A program made the translations under genes and the position numbers. This document shows, piece after piece, positions 24,703-36,683 of a DNA stretch of 64,000 bases. Numbering within the stretch: the stretch's first letter is position 1; the number at the start of each line of letters is the position of its first letter. This DNA is from Thermopolyspora flexuosa (GTDB lineage: Bacteria; Actinomycetota; Actinomycetes; Streptosporangiales; Streptosporangiaceae): NCBI RefSeq assembly GCF_006716785.1, contig NZ_VFPQ01000001.1:992001-1056000 (forward strand), written 5' to 3'. Under the pieces are notes generated by a model. It searched no databases, was not told the origin of the DNA, and was given only the letters and a program-made list of their open reading frames with translations.

Positions 24703-26001
24703 ATGATCGAAAAGCAGCGGCCGGCGTGGGCGGTGAGGCTCCAAGCCGAGCGGGAGAACCGGGAGTGGAGCAGGAAGGAGATGGCCCGGAGGCTACTCCA
24801 GGCCGCAGGCTACACACACGGGTCGCTCGACAGCCTCGTCCGCCAGATTCGCGATTGGGAAAAGGGCAGACATTTTCCGCGTGACTGGATTCGCGCCTAT
24901 TCGATAGCGTTCGATATCGACATAAAGCGCCTAATCTCCGAAGAGAGCCCGGAGAAGGGGCTCGGGGAGGGTGACGATATGGAACGGCGCAGGCTACTTC
25001 AGGCGCTTGCCACAATCGGGGTTCCCGCCCTCGCCCCGCCGCTCGACGCGGTCCAGAGCATCCGGGAGGGCGTCGACCGCGCGCTCGGCAGGGACGAGGG
25101 CACCCACCTCGACGAGTGGGAGGAGAGAATCGCCGAGTACGGCTATCGTTACCTGGCCCTACCCCCGGAGCGGCTGATCTCCGAACTCTCGGCCGACGTG
25201 TACACGGTGCAGCAGACCATGGCGCGCATCGGCACCAGCGACCGCAACTTCCCCGCATGGTGTGGAGTCATGTCGATGCTGTCCCTGCTCACCGCGAAGG
25301 TCCTGTCCAACCTCGGCCATCCGGGAGAGGCACGCCATTGGTGGGCCACCGCTCGCACAGCGGCCGATCGGTCGGGCGACGCCAAACGCGGTCTGTGCGT
25401 CGCCGGAGAAGAGCTCATCCGCGCACTCTACGAGGAACGGCCGACGAAGGCAGTGCTTGCCAAGATCGACAGGATTCGTGCGCAGTACCCGGCCGTCCCC
25501 TGCGCGGGTCTCGCGAGCCTCCATTCCGCCCGTGCGCAGGCCTTGGTGCGCGAAGGCCGCGTGGACGAGGCGCTTGCCGCCCTCCGCGACGTACGTGCGG
25601 TGTTCGAGCGGCTGCCCGACTCGGTGACCAAAGAGGTGGGGTCCACCCACAACTGGGGCGAAGACCGGGTGTTCTACACGGAGGCTTGGGTCCACGCCTA
25701 TGCAGGCCGAAGCCAGGCCGCCGACGAGGCCGTCCGGGGCGCGCTGGACATCCTTCGAACGACTAACCCCCGATCGCGTACCCAACTGGCCTTGATACAA
25801 GGCATCGGGCACGTGCGTGAGGGCGATGTGACCGAAGGCATCCGGCATGCCCGGGCCGTCTACGAGAACCACCCACCCGAGCAGCGCACCGCCATGATCA
25901 ACCACTTGGCTCACCAGGTCCTCGCGGCCGTTCCCGCACAGCGGCGCGCCGAGCCCGCTGTCAAGGAGTTCCGGGATCTCCTCGTCTCCGTGCGAGTGTG
26001 A
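24703..26001 (+). CDS. XRE-family regulator with C-terminal TPR-like domain
   Basis: A protein of 432 residues from ATG 24703 (ATG 24691 also possible). The N-terminal HTH covers about 8-70 (WAVRLQAERENREWSRKEMA and SLVRQIRDWEKGRHFP). Residues 90-430 form helical repeats with alternating Ala/Arg-rich pairs (GHPGEARHWWATARTAADRS; REGRVDEALAALRDVR), characteristic of the TPR-containing XRE regulators abundant in Streptosporangiales and Streptomyces. It is divergent from the anti-sigma-like ATPase. No DosR-like box is nearby. Ligand and targets are unknown. Confidence 0.78.
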   Translation: MIEKQRPAWAVRLQAERENREWSRKEMARRLLQAAGYTHGSLDSLVRQIRDWEKGRHFPRDWIRAYSIAFDIDIKRLISEESPEKGLGEGDDMERRRLLQALATIGVPALAPPLDAVQSIREGVDRALGRDEGTHLDEWEERIAEYGYRYLALPPERLISELSADVYTVQQTMARIGTSDRNFPAWCGVMSMLSLLTAKVLSNLGHPGEARHWWATARTAADRSGDAKRGLCVAGEELIRALYEERPTKAVLAKIDRIRAQYPAVPCAGLASLHSARAQALVREGRVDEALAALRDVRAVFERLPDSVTKEVGSTHNWGEDRVFYTEAWVHAYAGRSQAADEAVRGALDILRTTNPRSRTQLALIQGIGHVREGDVTEGIRHARAVYENHPPEQRTAMINHLAHQVLAAVPAQRRAEPAVKEFRDLLVSVRV

Positions 26002-26452
26002 TCGTGCAGGCCGCCGCCCGGATAACGCGTCGGCGGGCGACAAGGAGAGATCTCCCGGAGCATAGTGTCTCCTCGTGTGCCCCGGATGACCTCCGCCCGA
26101 CCCGTCGATCCACCCGGGCGCGTATGGGCATGCATCGAAGCCGACGCGTCAATGGTCATCGCCCACTGTGGAGATAGCCGCGCCCGTCAGATCCCTTGCC
26201 GGCCGGGTGGGACAACGCGGCCGGCGGAGGTACGGCCGGGCGTGAGTGGGGAGAGGCGGAGGTGAAGCTGATCGCAGCGTCCCGGTGACGGGCACCGGAC
26301 CGGTACGGAGGGCGTCGGCAGAGAAACCGGCCGGCCCACGCCGTCCCTCGCATTCCCGGGGTTAGCTTCCGTCCCGCTTCGATCGATGTGAGCACCCGGG
26401 AAAGCCCCGAGGCCGGCTGTCCGATGTACCGGGATGGCGAGGGCGCTCCCCG
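26002..26452. other. 451-bp stretch with no recognisable gene
   Basis: No reading frame here has a ribosome site and protein-like composition, and no DosR-like box, hairpin with T tract or long repeat was found. It separates the convergent XRE regulator and kinase-like gene. Confidence 0.4.
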
Positions 26453-27370
26453 TCATGCCATGCGGTATTTGAGCCAGGCCCGGCCAGCTGCGGCCGCCCG
26501 TGCCCGCGATGCGCGGATCGGCTGCGGGCCGTACCGGGCGACGAACTCGCGGAACAGCGACCACACGGCTGCCAGACCGTTCACTGCGGCAGGCGGCGCG
26601 GCCTTCCACGCCGGTATCCCTTCGACGAGCCGCTCGGCCTGCTCAGGACTGTGCCCGGCGAGAATCAGCCGCGGGATGAGCAGCGCAACCTCGACCCAGG
26701 CCGCCCCCACAGCGGCCAGCCCCCAGTCGACCAGGTACAGCCGGTCGGCCCCGGCGATGAGGTTGCCCTCATGGATGTCGGTGTGGAGCAGGACATCCCC
26801 GCCGAGGCCGTCCTCGTCGAGCTGTGCCCGCGCCGCTGCCAACATGGCGTAGCCGTCGAGGTCGTCCGGCCGGGCGGCGAGCAGCCGGTCGGCCCGCGAG
26901 ATGAGGAAACGCACGTTGTCGGCCACACTCGGGAGTCCCTCGGCCGGGTTCGGGGCCAGGGCTTCGCCGAGCAGCCGTACCAGATCCACCACTGCGGCGG
27001 CGTCCGGTGCCTCCGGGCCGATGTCAACCTGGCGTGCCGGTTCTATGTGATCGAAGACGAGGGTGATCCAGCCTGCATGGTGCCCTCCCCACCGCAGCTG
27101 CGGAGAGGGCACCACATCGGGCAATGCCGGGCTGACGCGCGCTTCGCGCCGGTAGAGCGGTGCCGACGCTGCGTCATCGGGCAGGGCCTTGACGAACAGC
27201 AGCCCGCGTGGAGTGTCGAGCCGTACCGAGGTGCCTGCGGTTAGGCCGGTCGGCATCGGGGTCACGTCGGTGATCGGCCCGAACCGATGTGTGATCGCGT
27301 TGCGGACCTCATCCGGCAGACGCGCCCAGGCGTTCACGCAGGCACTGTACGCGGAGCCTGTGGCATGCAT
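26453..27370 (-). CDS. aminoglycoside phosphotransferase (APH)-family kinase
   Basis: A protein of 305 residues. The N lobe carries LFVKALPDD (ATP lysine). The C lobe has the Brenner motif HTDIHEGNL (catalytic Asp and Asn) and LVDWG in the position of DFG. Such proteins phosphorylate small molecules (aminoglycosides, choline, other alcohols); the substrate cannot be told. ATG 27370 is used, but no ribosome site is visible, so the transcript may be leaderless or the start may be internal. Isolated between gene-poor stretches and without a DosR-like box. Confidence 0.75.
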   Translation of the reverse strand: MHATGSAYSACVNAWARLPDEVRNAITHRFGPITDVTPMPTGLTAGTSVRLDTPRGLLFVKALPDDAASAPLYRREARVSPALPDVVPSPQLRWGGHHAGWITLVFDHIEPARQVDIGPEAPDAAAVVDLVRLLGEALAPNPAEGLPSVADNVRFLISRADRLLAARPDDLDGYAMLAAARAQLDEDGLGGDVLLHTDIHEGNLIAGADRLYLVDWGLAAVGAAWVEVALLIPRLILAGHSPEQAERLVEGIPAWKAAPPAAVNGLAAVWSLFREFVARYGPQPIRASRARAAAAGRAWLKYRMA

Positions 27371-27605
27371 GTCACTATGCCGTGTTCCCTAAAGCCGAGC
27401 GCAGGAGTGCGGTGGCGCGTCCAAGAACGGTCACCGCCAAGACGCGCCCTCCGTACGCCCGTCGGCACCCGGCGAACTGTGGGGCTGTCACCCGCTGGCC
27501 GCGGGTGGCCACCACAGCCAAAAGCCTGCGGCCTGCTCACAGGCCTGCATCTTCGTCGTCAGCCCGTTCCCCGCGAACGGCAAAAGTGCATGATCGGCCG
27601 GCTCG

Positions 27606-27633
27606 CCGCCCGCCCTCGCGGGCGGTTCTTTCT
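27606..27633 (+). terminator. hairpin with T-rich tail in a gene-poor stretch (27371-27758)
   Basis: CCGCCCGC/GCGGGCGG stem (27606-27613 with 27618-27625), 4-nt loop, then TTCTTTCT. No plus-strand gene with a credible start lies directly upstream, so it may end a decayed or non-coding transcript. The rest of the 388-bp stretch holds nothing recognised. Confidence 0.5.
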
Positions 27634-27758
27634 GCAGGTGGCCGCACCGCTACGAACCGGCCGCGTGCTGATGAGTGCGCCCTTGTGGTGGAAACCACGC
27701 TCACGGAAGGCGTACTTCCTGACCACCGGCCCCTGGCCCGCCATCCCCGCGAGATGCC

Positions 27759-31543
<3,785 letters not shown>

Positions 31544-31592
31544 GCGTCACCGCGCCCGCCGTGCGACAGGTGCATGAAGGAAGGTGGACCGA

Positions 31593-32186
31593 ATGCGAGG
31601 CTTGGCCCGCTGGGTGGCGTCGCGGATCCGGCTCTACCGGCCCGACCGCAATCCGCTGCGGCGCGGGACGGACCGGATCGAGGCGCTGTTCGTCGCCGTG
31701 TTCCTCCTGATGTTCGTCGCGGGCATCGGGCTCGCCCTCCACGCCGGCCGCATGGTGTACGACGAGGGCGTACGGTCCGAGCTCGGCGGGCGCTGGGTGA
31801 CCGCGCGCCTGGTGCAGGACGCGCCGGATCTCGCCCTCTCCCCGTACAACGGCGGCACCACACTGACCCGCGCCAAGGCGACGTGGACCGACGCCGAGGG
31901 CCGTCCGGTGACCGCGTCGGTCCCGGTGCGCTGGGGCGCGAAGGCGGGGACCACCACCAGGGTCTGGGTGGACGCCTCCGGCCGGGTGGCCCCGGGCCCG
32001 CCGCAGCGCATCGACACCGTGGCCCGCGCGATCGCGGTCGGGCTCACCACCGTGCTGCTCTCCGGCGCGCTCGTGGCCGGCTGCTACGCGATCGTGCGCG
32101 CCCTGCTGGACCGCCGCCGGTACGCCGACTGGGCGGCGGCGTGGATCGTCGCGGAGCGTGAGTGGCGGCGCCGCAAGCAGGTGTGA
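31593..32186 (+). CDS. Rv1733c-family two-helix membrane protein
   Basis: A protein of 197 residues with membrane helices at about 34-55 (ALFVAVFLLMFVAGIGLALH) and 145-170 (AIAVGLTTVLLSGALVAGCY), separated by an extracytoplasmic domain with ATWTDAEGRPVTASVPV and TRVWVDASGR. This topology and pattern match Rv1733c, a DosR-regulon membrane protein and T-cell antigen of unknown function. ATG 31593 follows GGAAGGTGG. It lies 49 nt after gap and may be co-transcribed; the kinase devS follows. Confidence 0.78.
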   Translation: MRGLARWVASRIRLYRPDRNPLRRGTDRIEALFVAVFLLMFVAGIGLALHAGRMVYDEGVRSELGGRWVTARLVQDAPDLALSPYNGGTTLTRAKATWTDAEGRPVTASVPVRWGAKAGTTTRVWVDASGRVAPGPPQRIDTVARAIAVGLTTVLLSGALVAGCYAIVRALLDRRRYADWAAAWIVAEREWRRRKQV

Positions 32187-32188
32187 AC

Positions 32189-32229
32189 GGTCCTCGGATC
32201 TTGTGTGGTGGTCCTCGGATCCGAGGACC
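32189..32229. promoter_or_regulatory. perfect 20-bp palindrome plus repeated half, upstream of devS
   Basis: GGTCCTCGGATCCGAGGACC (32210-32229) is a perfect palindrome. Its left part GGTCCTCGGATC also occurs at 32189-32200, 21 bp earlier. The element starts 2 nt after the Rv1733c-like stop and ends 58 nt before the devS ATG. It contains GGTCC/GGACC units related to, but spaced differently from, the DosR-like box. Likely operator or attenuator for devS. Confidence 0.6.
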
Positions 32230-32287
32230 GATCAACCGATCAATGCCGGGTAGGCGGGCAGCGGGGGTGGATGGCAGACTCTTCGGT

Positions 32288-33994
32288 ATGACCGATGGCA
32301 AGGCGCGGTCCTTCCTGCCGCACATGCGCCTGGACGAGCTGCTCGCCGAGCTCCAGGTGCGGCTTGAGGCCGTGCTCGCCACGCGGGACCGCGTGCACGC
32401 GCTGCTGGAGGCCGTCGTCTCGATCGGCAGCGATCTCGATCTCGAGACGGTGCTGCGCCGCATCGTGGAGACCGCGACCACGCTCGTCGACGCCACGTAC
32501 GGCGCGCTGGGCGTGATCGGCGAGGAGCACACCCTGGTGGAGTTCATCCCGGTCGGCCTGACCGAGGAGGAGGTCGCCCGCATCGACCACTGGCCGCACG
32601 GGCTCGGCCTGCTCGGCCTGCTGATCAAGGATCCTCGCCCGCTGCGGCTCAACGACATCTCCAAGCATCCCGAGGCGTACGGCTTCCCGCCCGGCCATCC
32701 GGTGATGAAGACGTTCCTCGGGGTGCCGATCCGCGTGCGCGACGAGGTGTTCGGCAACCTCTACCTCGCCGAGAAGCGCGGCGGCGCCGAGTTCGACGAG
32801 GACGACGAGGCGATCGTGGTGGCGCTCGCCACCGCCGCGGGCGTGGCGATCGAGAACGCCCGGCTGTACGAGGAGACCCGGCGGCGGGAGACGTGGCTGC
32901 GCGCGCTGTCGGAGATCTCCACGCGGCTGCTGTCCGGCACCGAGTCCGGCGAGGTGCTCACGTTCATCGGGCAGCGGGCCCGGGAGATGGTCGAGGCCGA
33001 CGTGGTGGCGATCCTCAGCCCGGACGAGTCGGGCGAGTACCTCGACGTGGTGAACGCCGAGGGCCCGGCCGCCGACAGCGTGGAGCGCAGCCGGGTCGCC
33101 GTGGAGGGCTCGATCAGCGGCGCCGCCTTCACCACGGCCGAGCCGGTGATGGTCTCCACCCTCGCCGAGCGGTCGATGACCCTGCTCGGCCCGCAGATCG
33201 GCCCGGCCGCCGCGGTGCCGCTCGGCGCGGGCGGCAGCCAGCCGCGCGGCGTGCTGGCGCTCGGCCGGCGCGCGGGACGGCTGCCGTTCAGCGAGGCCGA
33301 GCTGCAGATGTTGCACTCGTTCGCCGGGCAGGCCGCGATCGCGCTCGAGCTCGCCGAGCGGCGCAAGGACGCCGAGCGGCTCGGCCTGCTCGAGGACCGG
33401 GACCGCATCGCCAAGGACCTGCACGACGTGGTCATCCAGCGGCTGTTCGCGGTCGCGATGACGCTGATGAGCACGGTCCGGCTGGTGGAGCGGCCCGAGG
33501 CGGTGCAGCGGCTGCAGACCGCGATCGACGAGCTCGACGAGACCATCCGGCAGATCCGGTCCACGATCTTCGCCCTGCAGACGCCGCGCGACCTGGAGTC
33601 GCCGAGCCTGCGCTCGCAGATCGTGGAGCTGGTGGAGGACGCGCGCAGCAGGCTCGGCTTCATGCCCGGCCTGAAGCTCGAGGGCCAGCTCGACAACCAG
33701 GTGGCGCCGAACGTGGCCGAGCACCTGCTCGCCGTACTGCGGGAGGCGCTGTCCAACGTGGTACGGCACGCCAAGGCCTCGCACGTCGACGTGACGGTGC
33801 GGGCCGTGGACGGGACGCTCACGCTGCAGGTGGACGACAACGGCATCGGCCCGTCCCCGGGCGGCCGCCGCAGCGGGCTGCGCAACCTGCAGGAACGGGC
33901 CGAGAGCCTGGGCGGCGAGTTCGAGTTCGGGCCCGGCCGGGAGCGCGGGTCGTCGCTGCGGTGGAGCGTGCCGCTCTCCCGCGAGGCCTCCTGA
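32288..33994 (+). CDS. devS: DevS/DosT-like two-GAF sensor histidine kinase
   Basis: 568 residues. GAF-A about 47-195 includes HPVMKTFLGVPIRVRDEVFG, aligning with the heme-bearing GAF of DevS; His137 sits where the DevS heme ligand (His149) is expected. GAF-B about 210-360. HisKA_3 has DRDRIAKDLHDVVIQRLF with phospho-His379. The HATPase has LREALSNVVRHAKA, DDNGIGP and GLRNLQERAESLGG. Soluble, with no membrane segments. DevS/DosT sense O2, NO and CO and phosphorylate DevR; here the partner DevR is at 5556-6197. The palindrome at 32210-32229 precedes it. Heme binding is an inference from alignment by eye. Confidence 0.9.
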   Translation: MTDGKARSFLPHMRLDELLAELQVRLEAVLATRDRVHALLEAVVSIGSDLDLETVLRRIVETATTLVDATYGALGVIGEEHTLVEFIPVGLTEEEVARIDHWPHGLGLLGLLIKDPRPLRLNDISKHPEAYGFPPGHPVMKTFLGVPIRVRDEVFGNLYLAEKRGGAEFDEDDEAIVVALATAAGVAIENARLYEETRRRETWLRALSEISTRLLSGTESGEVLTFIGQRAREMVEADVVAILSPDESGEYLDVVNAEGPAADSVERSRVAVEGSISGAAFTTAEPVMVSTLAERSMTLLGPQIGPAAAVPLGAGGSQPRGVLALGRRAGRLPFSEAELQMLHSFAGQAAIALELAERRKDAERLGLLEDRDRIAKDLHDVVIQRLFAVAMTLMSTVRLVERPEAVQRLQTAIDELDETIRQIRSTIFALQTPRDLESPSLRSQIVELVEDARSRLGFMPGLKLEGQLDNQVAPNVAEHLLAVLREALSNVVRHAKASHVDVTVRAVDGTLTLQVDDNGIGPSPGGRRSGLRNLQERAESLGGEFEFGPGRERGSSLRWSVPLSREAS

Positions 33995-34038
33995 CGGGGA
34001 GCCGCGGGGGACCGCGCGTGCCCGCCGCCGGCGGGCCG

Positions 34039-34251
34039 TCAGCCGCCGCTCGCGTCGGCGAGGCCGGCGAGCAGGTCGCCGATGGACTCCGCGACGCCGC
34101 CGAGGAAGCCGACGACCACGCGGATGAGGGCCTCCACGAACGCCGCGGACGCCTCGGGGTTCTTCACGATCACCACGAGCGCCAGCGGGATCAGCAGGAA
34201 CGAGAGGATCGTCCGGGCGGACGGCAACCCGGCGAAGATCTTGAGCGCCAC
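34039..34251 (-). CDS. small hydrophobic membrane protein
   Basis: A 70-residue protein from GTG 34251, set by GGGAGGAA 4 nt upstream. Helices LLIPLALVVIVK (about 20-34) and ALIRVVVGFLGGV (about 45-60); C-terminal acidic/Gly tail. Family not recognised. Two DosR-like boxes 22 bp apart precede it, so it is probably induced with the regulon. Confidence 0.65.
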   Translation of the reverse strand: MALKIFAGLPSARTILSFLLIPLALVVIVKNPEASAAFVEALIRVVVGFLGGVAESIGDLLAGLADASGG

Positions 34252-34320
34252 GGTTCCTCCCTTCCGCGGCCTTGGGGGGTTTCCGGCCCAATGCTCCGGC
34301 CGGTCACGCCCGGGAGTCAT

Positions 34321-34356
34321 CGACCGAAGGTCCCGCGTTGCGGGGACGGTGTGCCC
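34321..34356 (-). promoter_or_regulatory. paired DosR/DevR-like boxes
   Basis: CGACCGAAGGTCCC (34321-34334) and GGGACGGTGTGCCC (34343-34356) have centres exactly 22 bp apart. The nearer is about 76 nt before the GTG of the 70-residue membrane protein, the same offset as for the PPOX gene at 41447. Confidence 0.7.
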
Positions 34357-34477
34357 ATTCCGGACGTTCGTGCCGGACCGCCCCACTGGGCGCCGAGCGC
34401 CGGATGCCCGCCGGTGCCGCGCAAGGGGCCGGGAGATGAGGGGGCGGGGATGCTGCGGGCGGTGCCTCGGCCCGGGG

Positions 34478-34888
34478 TCAGGTCGAGGGAACGACGGGGA
34501 AGTAGCCGGTCATCCCGACGGCCCGCAGCAGCCGGGAGACCTTGACGGGGATGCGGGTGAGCCGGACGCGGCCGCCGTACCGGCGGGCGCGGTTGTCGGC
34601 ACGGACCAGGACGCCCAGCCCCGAGGCGTCCATGAACGCCACCCTGCCCAGGTCGACGACGACGTCCGGGCACGTGGGCGTGATGACGGCGGCGAGGTGC
34701 CGGTCGAGCAGCGGGGCGGTGGCGAGGTCGATCTCGCCGCCGACCGTGACCACCGGCAGGGCGGCGCCGCCGTACAGCGTGAGAACCGATGCGGCCGGGC
34801 GCGGGCCGAGGGACAGGTCGTCCAGTCGGCGGTGGCGCCGCGGCGGAACCGTGCTGAGCCGCGGCCGGCGGGTACGCGTACGGGGCAT
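34478..34888 (-). CDS. STAS-domain anti-sigma factor antagonist
   Basis: A protein of 136 residues from ATG 34888 (ATG 34912 also possible). A basic N-terminal 35-residue stretch is followed by a STAS fold: LPVVTVGGEIDLATAPLLDR and DVVVDLGRVAFMDASGLGVL, with the phosphorylatable Ser in DASG. Such proteins bind and titrate RsbW-type anti-sigma kinases, releasing a sigma factor. A perfect DosR-like box lies 79 nt upstream. This offers a route from DevR to alternative sigma activity such as the group 2 factor at 11091 (inference). Confidence 0.8.
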   Translation of the reverse strand: MPRTRTRRPRLSTVPPRRHRRLDDLSLGPRPAASVLTLYGGAALPVVTVGGEIDLATAPLLDRHLAAVITPTCPDVVVDLGRVAFMDASGLGVLVRADNRARRYGGRVRLTRIPVKVSRLLRAVGMTGYFPVVPST

Positions 34889-34960
34889 GGCGACCCGCCG
34901 ACCGCGTGGCATTGAGGCGGACACCGCTCCATGGTGGGGGAGCCATCGGGGCCGGGCGTA

Positions 34961-34974
34961 GGGACCAAGGTCCC
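34961..34974 (-). promoter_or_regulatory. perfect DosR/DevR-like box
   Basis: GGGACCAAGGTCCC, identical to those at 2319 and 42934, is centred about 79 nt before the STAS gene ATG. AGGGTCCAACGCAC at 34983-34996 keeps the 22-bp phase but only one half-site. Confidence 0.75.
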
Positions 34975-35018
34975 GTTGTGGAAGGGTCCAACGCACCGCG
35001 TGATCAACACCGCGTAAA

Positions 35019-35032
35019 GGGCGTAAGGCCCT
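35019..35032 (+). promoter_or_regulatory. weak DosR/DevR-like box
   Basis: GGGCGTAAGGCCCT, a degenerate dyad, is centred 41 nt before the ATG at 35067. Confidence 0.4.
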
Positions 35033-35066
35033 GGTTGCACGGCGTTCCCGATGCGAGCCTGGAGCC

Positions 35067-35390
35067 ATGACCAGGAGATTCGTTCCCCGTAGGACAGGCA
35101 GACGCGTGGGCGCCCCCGACCCCTCCCCCGAGATCACCGCCTACGCGCACGCGCGCCGCATGGCGCTGGCCCGGGCCGACCGGTCCTGCTGCTGCCCGGC
35201 GAAGCCCGTGGTGATGACGATCATGCCGATGGCCTCGGCGCAGGGCGAGCCCATCGAGCTGTTCCTCTGCGGGCACCACTACCGGGTGTCCCGCCGCAGG
35301 CTCGCCGAGATCGGCGCGGTCGTGTTCGACGGAGACGGGCTCCCGCTGCCGGTCGACCCGTGGCCGGTCGAGGTCGGCGCCTTCGCGTGA
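35067..35390 (+). CDS. small Cys-containing protein, DUF7455-like
   Basis: A protein of 107 residues with SCCCPAKPVVMTI in the middle and LFLCGHHYRVSRRRL later; CCC and CGHH could bind zinc. The pattern resembles short actinobacterial proteins of the DUF7455 type (aDRCDxCxAxA...CGHH), here with CCC in place of CDxC. Basic N terminus. Function unknown. It is next to STAS and site-2-protease genes, with a weak box upstream. Confidence 0.65.
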   Translation: MTRRFVPRRTGRRVGAPDPSPEITAYAHARRMALARADRSCCCPAKPVVMTIMPMASAQGEPIELFLCGHHYRVSRRRLAEIGAVVFDGDGLPLPVDPWPVEVGAFA

Positions 35391-35435
35391 GGCGCGCGGC
35401 CGCACCGTACCACCACGCGTTTCGAAGGTGACGCC

Positions 35436-36557
35436 ATGAAACACAGCCTGCGCCTCGGCCGGGTGGCCGGTGTGCCCGTGGGGGTGCACTGGTCGGTCCT
35501 GGTGATCGGCGCGCTCATCGGGGTGAGCCTCGGCGCCGTGGTGCTTCCGGCGGCGGCGCCGGGACGGCCCGCCGTGCTGTACGCCCTCACCGCGGCCGTC
35601 GCCGCGGCCCTGTTCCTCGGCTCGCTGCTCGCCCACGAGCTCGCGCACGCCCTCGTCGCGCTGGTGCGCGGGGTCCGGGTGCGGTCGATCACGCTGTGGC
35701 TGCTGGGCGGGGTGGCCGAGCTGGAGGGCGAGGCGCCCACCCCGCGCCACGAGCTGGAGACCGCGGCCGCCGGCCCGCTCACCAGCCTCGCCTGCGCCGC
35801 CCTGTCGTTCGTCGCCGCCGTGCTGCTGCCCGGCCCCGACCTGGTGGTGGCGGCGCTCACCTGGCTGGCGCTGATGAACGCGATGCTCGGCGTCTTCAAC
35901 CTGCTGCCCGGCGCGCCGCTCGACGGCGGGCGGGTGCTGCACGCCGTGGTGTGGCGGGTGACCCGCAGCCGGGCCCGGGCCGACCGGGCCGCCGCGATCG
36001 GCGGGCAGGCGCTCGGCATGGCCCTGATCGCGTTCGGCATCGCCGAGATCTTCCTGCTCAGCTGGTCCGGCGGGCTGTGGATCCTGATCATCGGCTGGTT
36101 CCTGATGAGCGCGGCCAAGGGCGAGTACGTCGCCGCGACCGCCAGGCGCGGCCTCGGCGGGGTGCCGGTGCGGGACGTGATGACCGGCCCGCCCGAGGTG
36201 GCGCCCGCCTGGCTCACCATCGAGGACTTCGCCGCGGCGACCGCGCTGCGCTCGCACCAGACCGCGTACGTCGTGGTCGACTTCGAGGGACGGCCGGTCG
36301 GCTACCTCTCGCTCGACGCGATGGCCGCCCTGTCCCCGCGGGCCCGCGCCGTCACCCGGGTGTCGGACCTCACCCGGCCGGTGCCTCCGGACAACGTGGT
36401 CACGCCGGACGAGGAGGCGGCGGTCCTGGTCACCAAGCGGCCGCTGCCCGGCCAGGTGGTCGCGTTCGTCGTCGACGGGGGACACGTCGTCGGCGTGGTG
36501 ACCGCCGCGGACCTCAACCGCATGCTGCGCCAGGCGATGCTCCGGCAGGCCGCCTGA
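35436..36557 (+). CDS. site-2-type intramembrane zinc metalloprotease with CBS pair (Rv2625c-like)
   Basis: A protein of 373 residues. Six or so membrane helices span 13-220. The M50 active-site motif HELAH lies at about 69-73 and the third ligand motif in NLLPGAPLDGGRVLHA (about 153-168). Two CBS motifs follow in residues 245-365 (VRDVMTGPPEV; VVGVVTAADLN). CBS-bearing S2P proteins probably sense nucleotides and cut membrane-bound regulators. Rv2625c of the DosR regulon has the same architecture. GAAGGTGA lies 6 nt before ATG 35436. Confidence 0.88.
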   Translation: MKHSLRLGRVAGVPVGVHWSVLVIGALIGVSLGAVVLPAAAPGRPAVLYALTAAVAAALFLGSLLAHELAHALVALVRGVRVRSITLWLLGGVAELEGEAPTPRHELETAAAGPLTSLACAALSFVAAVLLPGPDLVVAALTWLALMNAMLGVFNLLPGAPLDGGRVLHAVVWRVTRSRARADRAAAIGGQALGMALIAFGIAEIFLLSWSGGLWILIIGWFLMSAAKGEYVAATARRGLGGVPVRDVMTGPPEVAPAWLTIEDFAAATALRSHQTAYVVVDFEGRPVGYLSLDAMAALSPRARAVTRVSDLTRPVPPDNVVTPDEEAAVLVTKRPLPGQVVAFVVDGGHVVGVVTAADLNRMLRQAMLRQAA

Positions 36558-36683
36558 GGCCGCCGGGCCGTACCGCCCGCGCGGGTACGGCCGTGCCCCG
36601 GCAGGCCCGGGGCGCTCCAGACGACACGTCACGGCCCTTGCCTCGGCAGGGCCGTTCGTTGTTTTCATGGCGGTTCGCCGCGG

